Below, one piece after another: positions 59,456-64,000 of a stretch of 64,000 nucleotides of DNA. Every line of letters starts with the position of its first letter. The stretch's first letter is position 1. The notes beneath the pieces are model-generated. The model had not been told where the DNA came from. It searched no databases and saw only the letters and a list, made by a program, of their open reading frames with translations. Source of the DNA: Gymnogyps californianus (lineage: Eukaryota; Chordata; Aves; Accipitriformes; Cathartidae); contig NC_059478.1 of NCBI RefSeq assembly GCF_018139145.2, positions 10,478,001-10,542,000 of the forward strand. Reading direction: 5' to 3'. The translations under genes were made by a program, and so were the position numbers.

Positions 59456-62400
59456 TGCTCCAAGAGCAGACTTTCTCTGATGGAGGGTGAATCAGCTCTG
59501 TGTCCATCCCAGCCTAGGTACACTTCAGTCTCATTACAAACATTTGTTTGTTGTAAACAAGCCTGCAGTTCCTGACCTTGAAGTATCCTTTCTAATGTTT
59601 ACATGTATTCTGTACCAAAGCTGCCTATGGTAAGAGTGCTTCCAGACCTCACTGAAACATGTAATATCTTTCAATGCCTGGAAAATCCCATATGCCAATA
59701 TTCCTTTATGGCAGCTTATTAGGTTTACGCGGCTCCTTACGTGCATCCGTAGTGGTAAAACACCTTAGCTTCAGTCTATTTGGATAGTTTGTCCGCAGCA
59801 TATCTATTTTACTAAATTTTTGATTCCCATATAAGCTAGGCCATGGAATTAAATAAATGTTTAGGAAAAGAGTTGATTCAATACAATTTTACAAATACTC
59901 AAGACAGGATCGGTCTTAGATGATTTACAACCTTACAACTGTTACAGCATTATGATATAATCTATAAGCTACTGATAAAATGATTTTGTTCATTTTCAAC
60001 CTAATTCAAGTCATAGCATATTTTAATAACAAATGGATTTAATTTTATTATTAAGTATTCGTTTTGATTTATCTTAGACTCGAAACCTGACAACTTCTCC
60101 CTTCCTAGTTCCTTCCTTTTAGGACAGGCTTTTTGTGGAATAGGATTTTGGAATTTTCCTCCTAGTTTTCCTTCAGTTCTGGTGGTCAAAATTCTCTCCT
60201 TATCAGATTTTGCCTTTTCATTTGATTCTCAAGGATATCCATTATGGATCTTCCTTACACTTCCATCCATTTTTACATCTTGACAGCCTCTCATTTGTTT
60301 GCATTTTGAGTGCAACTCTTTTTTGCAGCTCTCATTGCTGCTATTAAAACAACTGCTTCAGGACAAGCCAAATTACCTTCCTCCAGTTGCAAAATTTTCT
60401 TAATAACACCGTAAACAAAAATTAATTTCTCAGAAATTTACAGATGAGTAATATTCAGGAAGAATGGTCTTTCTTGCACTGCTTATCCTGCTGTGAAACT
60501 CAGACCAATAGTAAATACAGGCTGGAGTGGTCTAAAACGTGTAAGTGATTCACAGCAGATACCACTTGTCTCATCCACCTTAACCATAGGCATGAGGGGT
60601 GCAGCCCCTTGGAAAGCTCACAGGTGAAATTTTCATTTCCAGATTAAATTTCCATAAAGCATATATTCTGTTGCAGAGTTATACCCAAGCTCTGTCAGAA
60701 GTGAATTTTACTTGTAGACATGGAAGAAACTGATTTCCGCTTACCTTATTTATATCTCACTCACAATTTTTTAATATGCTATTGCAGCCATTCCTCACTG
60801 TCTGCATTAAGCTCATCTTTTTCCCCGAAATTTTCATTCACATTTGTTTTCATCACCAATTATCTACAAGGACTGCACAGTATAATGATAATGATGACAA
60901 TCTTCATCATTAGAAGACATGGAGAACTAAGACTGGTATCAAAAAGCTGACTTTTCGTCAGTGAGAACGTAGGCTCTGAGGCTCCCTTGAAGCACGGTCT
61001 ACCTCACAAATTCTACCCTTCTCATTCCAGGTCCTGCAAGTCTAACTTGTAGAGTGATTATTCCATATAGCAATATTTTTGTATGTGATGTATAACTGAA
61101 GCAAGAAAAACTAGTCATGGAATAGTACTAGAATGGAACATTTCTATTTACTAGAAACAGCTTTTCATATGTTTACTGAGCTTATGGATTCTTTTATTAG
61201 GCACCCAAAAGGGAGGAAAGCACTTCTTGAGAAAAACAATAGACTATGCATTTGGAAGACTAAAGGGTGAATAAATAGAAGACCCAGACATGTAGGCTAG
61301 AAACTGATGAGAAGTATCTGTTTCTCATGCCAGCTGCTTGCTGTGCTTTATATAATCTCTCTGAGAACAAAGGAGAGAGGTTTGCAGATACAGAGAGGAG
61401 ACAGATGGAACATGATGGACTTACTTGAACATTTTGACAAGCCCAAATGAAGACCACTGTGAAATGTTACAATTATGTAGGAACACAGAGATAGAGATCC
61501 GTTGTGTTCCTTCTATTGCACAATGTTTACGCTTACAACGAGGAGTTCATTCTGCAGATGACTATTTATAGATCAGTGAATGCAAAAGCTTTATGATAAC
61601 TTAAATGAAGATGTAATCTGCTCCATTTTGCATTTCATTATTGCACTTTTATTTACTTTTTAAGTAGATGTGTGTATTTTTGTGAACTAAAGATGGTATT
61701 TTAAGTAATTGTCCAAGATGCTAAACAATAAACATAAGCACATTCTCTAGTATTTTTAATAATAATTGAAAGTATCAGTGAAAATAACAGCACTGCATGT
61801 TATTTAAAGTTGTGCTGTTCTAAAATGCAGTAACCCCCTATGTTTACAAAATGAAGCAAGCAGATAGGTTTGTTCTCCAAGTCATAAGTTAGATGGACAT
61901 ATCTGTTTTCTGCATCTCTGGATGTTGGATAAAACACACCTTTATGAGTGAGGAGTTTAGGTAATGGGAGACTTTCTATTGTTCTCCCTTCTGGAAAACT
62001 TAAATTTAGAAAGAGCGTTTAAGGTAAATGGCTGTAGTCAGATCACATCGGGACAGTGGTGTATGCTTCTCGCATTTCAAGCTGCACTGTGAAATCACTG
62101 ACTCATCGATGGTCTTTTCTCTGTTATCATTATGAGTGTTTCCCTTCAATATTTTTGTTGTTATGTGCACAAATATGGCATCATTTAAACTTCTTTCATA
62201 TGCATAGCTGTTGTCAGTGTTGGTACCTTTGCCAGTGAGGTCACCTGTACAGGAAAGAATAAAGGCCACTAGTTACTGTCAAAGCTGTAGCCTCCTTGCC
62301 AACATCAGAAACAGTTTTGCTTCATTTCTTTGATTCCTCTCAGCTCTTACCAGCTTGTTCCAGTCTTGGGGTACTGTTATAATCTTCCTTATTTTTGTGG

Positions 62401-64000
62401 AGAACTCTTGAGATTGTGAAGGATAGTGACAAGGGATGGATTGATTATTAAACAGAAGGACAACTGCAGTCTAAGTAACAGTGGTGAAAAATCTGACCAA
62501 TAATTACACAGATACCTCTGCAGGTTGCCAGTGGGGTTTGCTGGATCTGGGCAACAGAAGTAAATCCTGTGCATGTGCATTTCTATTAGTTTGTCCTCAA
62601 TGTAGCTGCTACATTCCATGATATTCTTAAGACAGAGAAAGATTGTTCAAACAGGCAGTAAGCAAAATGGAAGCATACACTGCGTTGCTGCTTTACAAGG
62701 GTAGTGTCCATCAAGTTGGTTAAACAGGTGGCTGTATGGGCAGTCTCAAGACAACTGCACTAATGTCCTGTCTCTGTCTATTTAGAACACTATCTGTAGG
62801 CTCATGATGAGTAGAAAGTTCACTGAAGAGTAGCACAAGATCCAAAGGGGTGTATGGAAACCGCAATGTGACTTAAAGTATATCCTTCCTTTTTTTTTTT
62901 TAAATACTCATATGGTATGCTTTGGCTCCTTTATTTCATAATAATTTGCTATTAAAAAACCAAGAGCATAAGCGAAAATGTGTGCCACATAAATAATTTT
63001 TTCTTGGTTGTGTTCCTACTGGAAAGGTATTTTTAATTCAAAGTTGCCTCCTTGCTGACCTACTGTCTTAGCTAGAGAGAATTTGTTTGGGCAATGACCA
63101 GGGAAACAACTGGCCTGTGAACAAGATATAATTAAGCACCAGGCTTAATACTTACGTTTGCCGAAATACCAGAAAGGGGGGAAACGTTAAATAGAGGTTG
63201 TCTGGTGGGGTGAAAATTATAGGAGGTAACTGCTAGGAGATAAAAGCAATATATTATATCATATATTACAGAAGTAGGCTCCTTTATTGTTTGAGTTTCT
63301 GCTTGGAAACCTAGCAATTCTTCTAGCTATGAGCCAGAGGACTTGGATATCTTGGACTGTCTGTGTCTTGTTTGGTTTGATCAGCAAGCTCCATGATTTC
63401 ATCATCATCCTCCTCCTGCTCCTCACTATTGTTACCACTGGTGGAGTCCTGATGGTGTTTTCAATGAAATGTTCTGGTTGAGTGAAAAAGCCTGAACTTT
63501 ACAATAGCTAAAGAGCTTCCTGAAAGTCATAGAAGTTTTTATTAATTCCATCTGAGTTTTCTTCTTTGGGCCACCTGTTTTGACCATGTGTTTGCTTGAA
63601 GAAAAACTTTCAAGTCTGATAATTTCTTTGGCTAGAATTCAAATGGATCTATGCATATAACTTTCTAAAAATCAATGAAATCCAAAACCACACAGGACTA
63701 TTCTGAAGTGTGAGGTGTGACTGTTTAACAATCACAAGTATGTTTATGACGGTTTATGATGAAATCCCAACAAGCTACATTCTCAAAATAGCGTACTTGA
63801 TTATACTCATCATTTAAAGGAAGAGCACAGGTTGTATCAGGATGACCAAAAAACAGCAGACATACGAGTGAAGAGGGGAGCTGATTCAAATAGTCAGCAA
63901 AATAATATGGGATTAATGATCATAATACTGGAAAGATGAAGGGAGGGGAGGAAGAAAGAAGATCACCGTGACTACCAGGACTGACAGTACACTATAGAGT

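Larger units (their letters stand above)
50977..64000 (-). other. KCNT2: KCNT2 intron (partial), at least 13 kb
   Basis: Sequence upstream of the pore exon. I looked for the S5 exon (ending near LLCLIFTC) and did not see it, so the intron probably continues past the window. Contents: the polypyrimidine tract at 52411 and the degraded repeats at 54458 and 59264. The region is otherwise plain A+T-rich DNA. Confidence 0.75.

Noticed and set aside
63287..63481. Hydrophobic 64-codon plus-strand frame resembling a membrane segment
   Set aside because: Hydrophobicity comes from a CT-rich low-complexity stretch (CATCATCCTCCTCCTGCTCC). There is no homology.

Overview
The window looks like intronic and exonic DNA of one large vertebrate gene, most likely from a bird. 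It is about 60-65% A+T, has no dense ORFs and carries long introns. Its interspersed repeats are avian in character: a 5'-truncated CR1 LINE and two solo LTRs of the TGTCCTGG...GACA type that is common in neoavian birds, each flanked by a perfect 5-bp target duplication. I cannot assign a species.

The only protein-coding gene I can support is on the minus strand: KCNT2 (Slick, SLO2.1, KNa1.2), a sodium- and chloride-modulated potassium channel subunit. Fourteen internal exons run from 50976 down to 5707. All have GT donors and AG acceptors, and all splice phases agree, giving 1960 nt: the last base of a split codon followed by 653 uninterrupted codons. In order they encode the end of the S5-P linker, the pore helix and TVGFGD selectivity filter, S6, the first RCK domain, a serine-rich acidic linker, and most of the second RCK domain. 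The 5' exons (N-terminus, S1-S5) should lie above 64000. The 3' exons (rest of RCK2, C-terminal tail) should lie below 1. I found neither set here, so the window holds only the middle of the gene.

Layout by increasing coordinate: 1-5706 intron with a plus-strand solo LTR (4812-5365); exons at 5707, 10980, 14300, 16415, 16868, 18296, 19201 and 20570; intron 20720-26890 with a second solo LTR in the opposite orientation (20844-21442), sense to KCNT2; exons at 26891 and 33807, with a MIR-like ancient repeat between them; intron 33916-42123 with the CR1 copy (34140-35579) and a nested hairpin (41703-41772); exons at 42124, 46757, 48462 and 50796, with purine-rich, probably ancient-repeat DNA at 43195-44400; and 50977-64000, an intron of at least 13 kb with only degraded repeats.

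I see no tRNA, rRNA, CRISPR array or second gene, and nothing that makes a convincing new biological system. The points most worth checking are the sense-oriented LTR with an apparently intact TATA box and poly(A) signal inside a KCNT2 intron, a 21-base poly-A tract directly after a splice donor, KCNT1-like residues in this KCNT2, and the hairpin.
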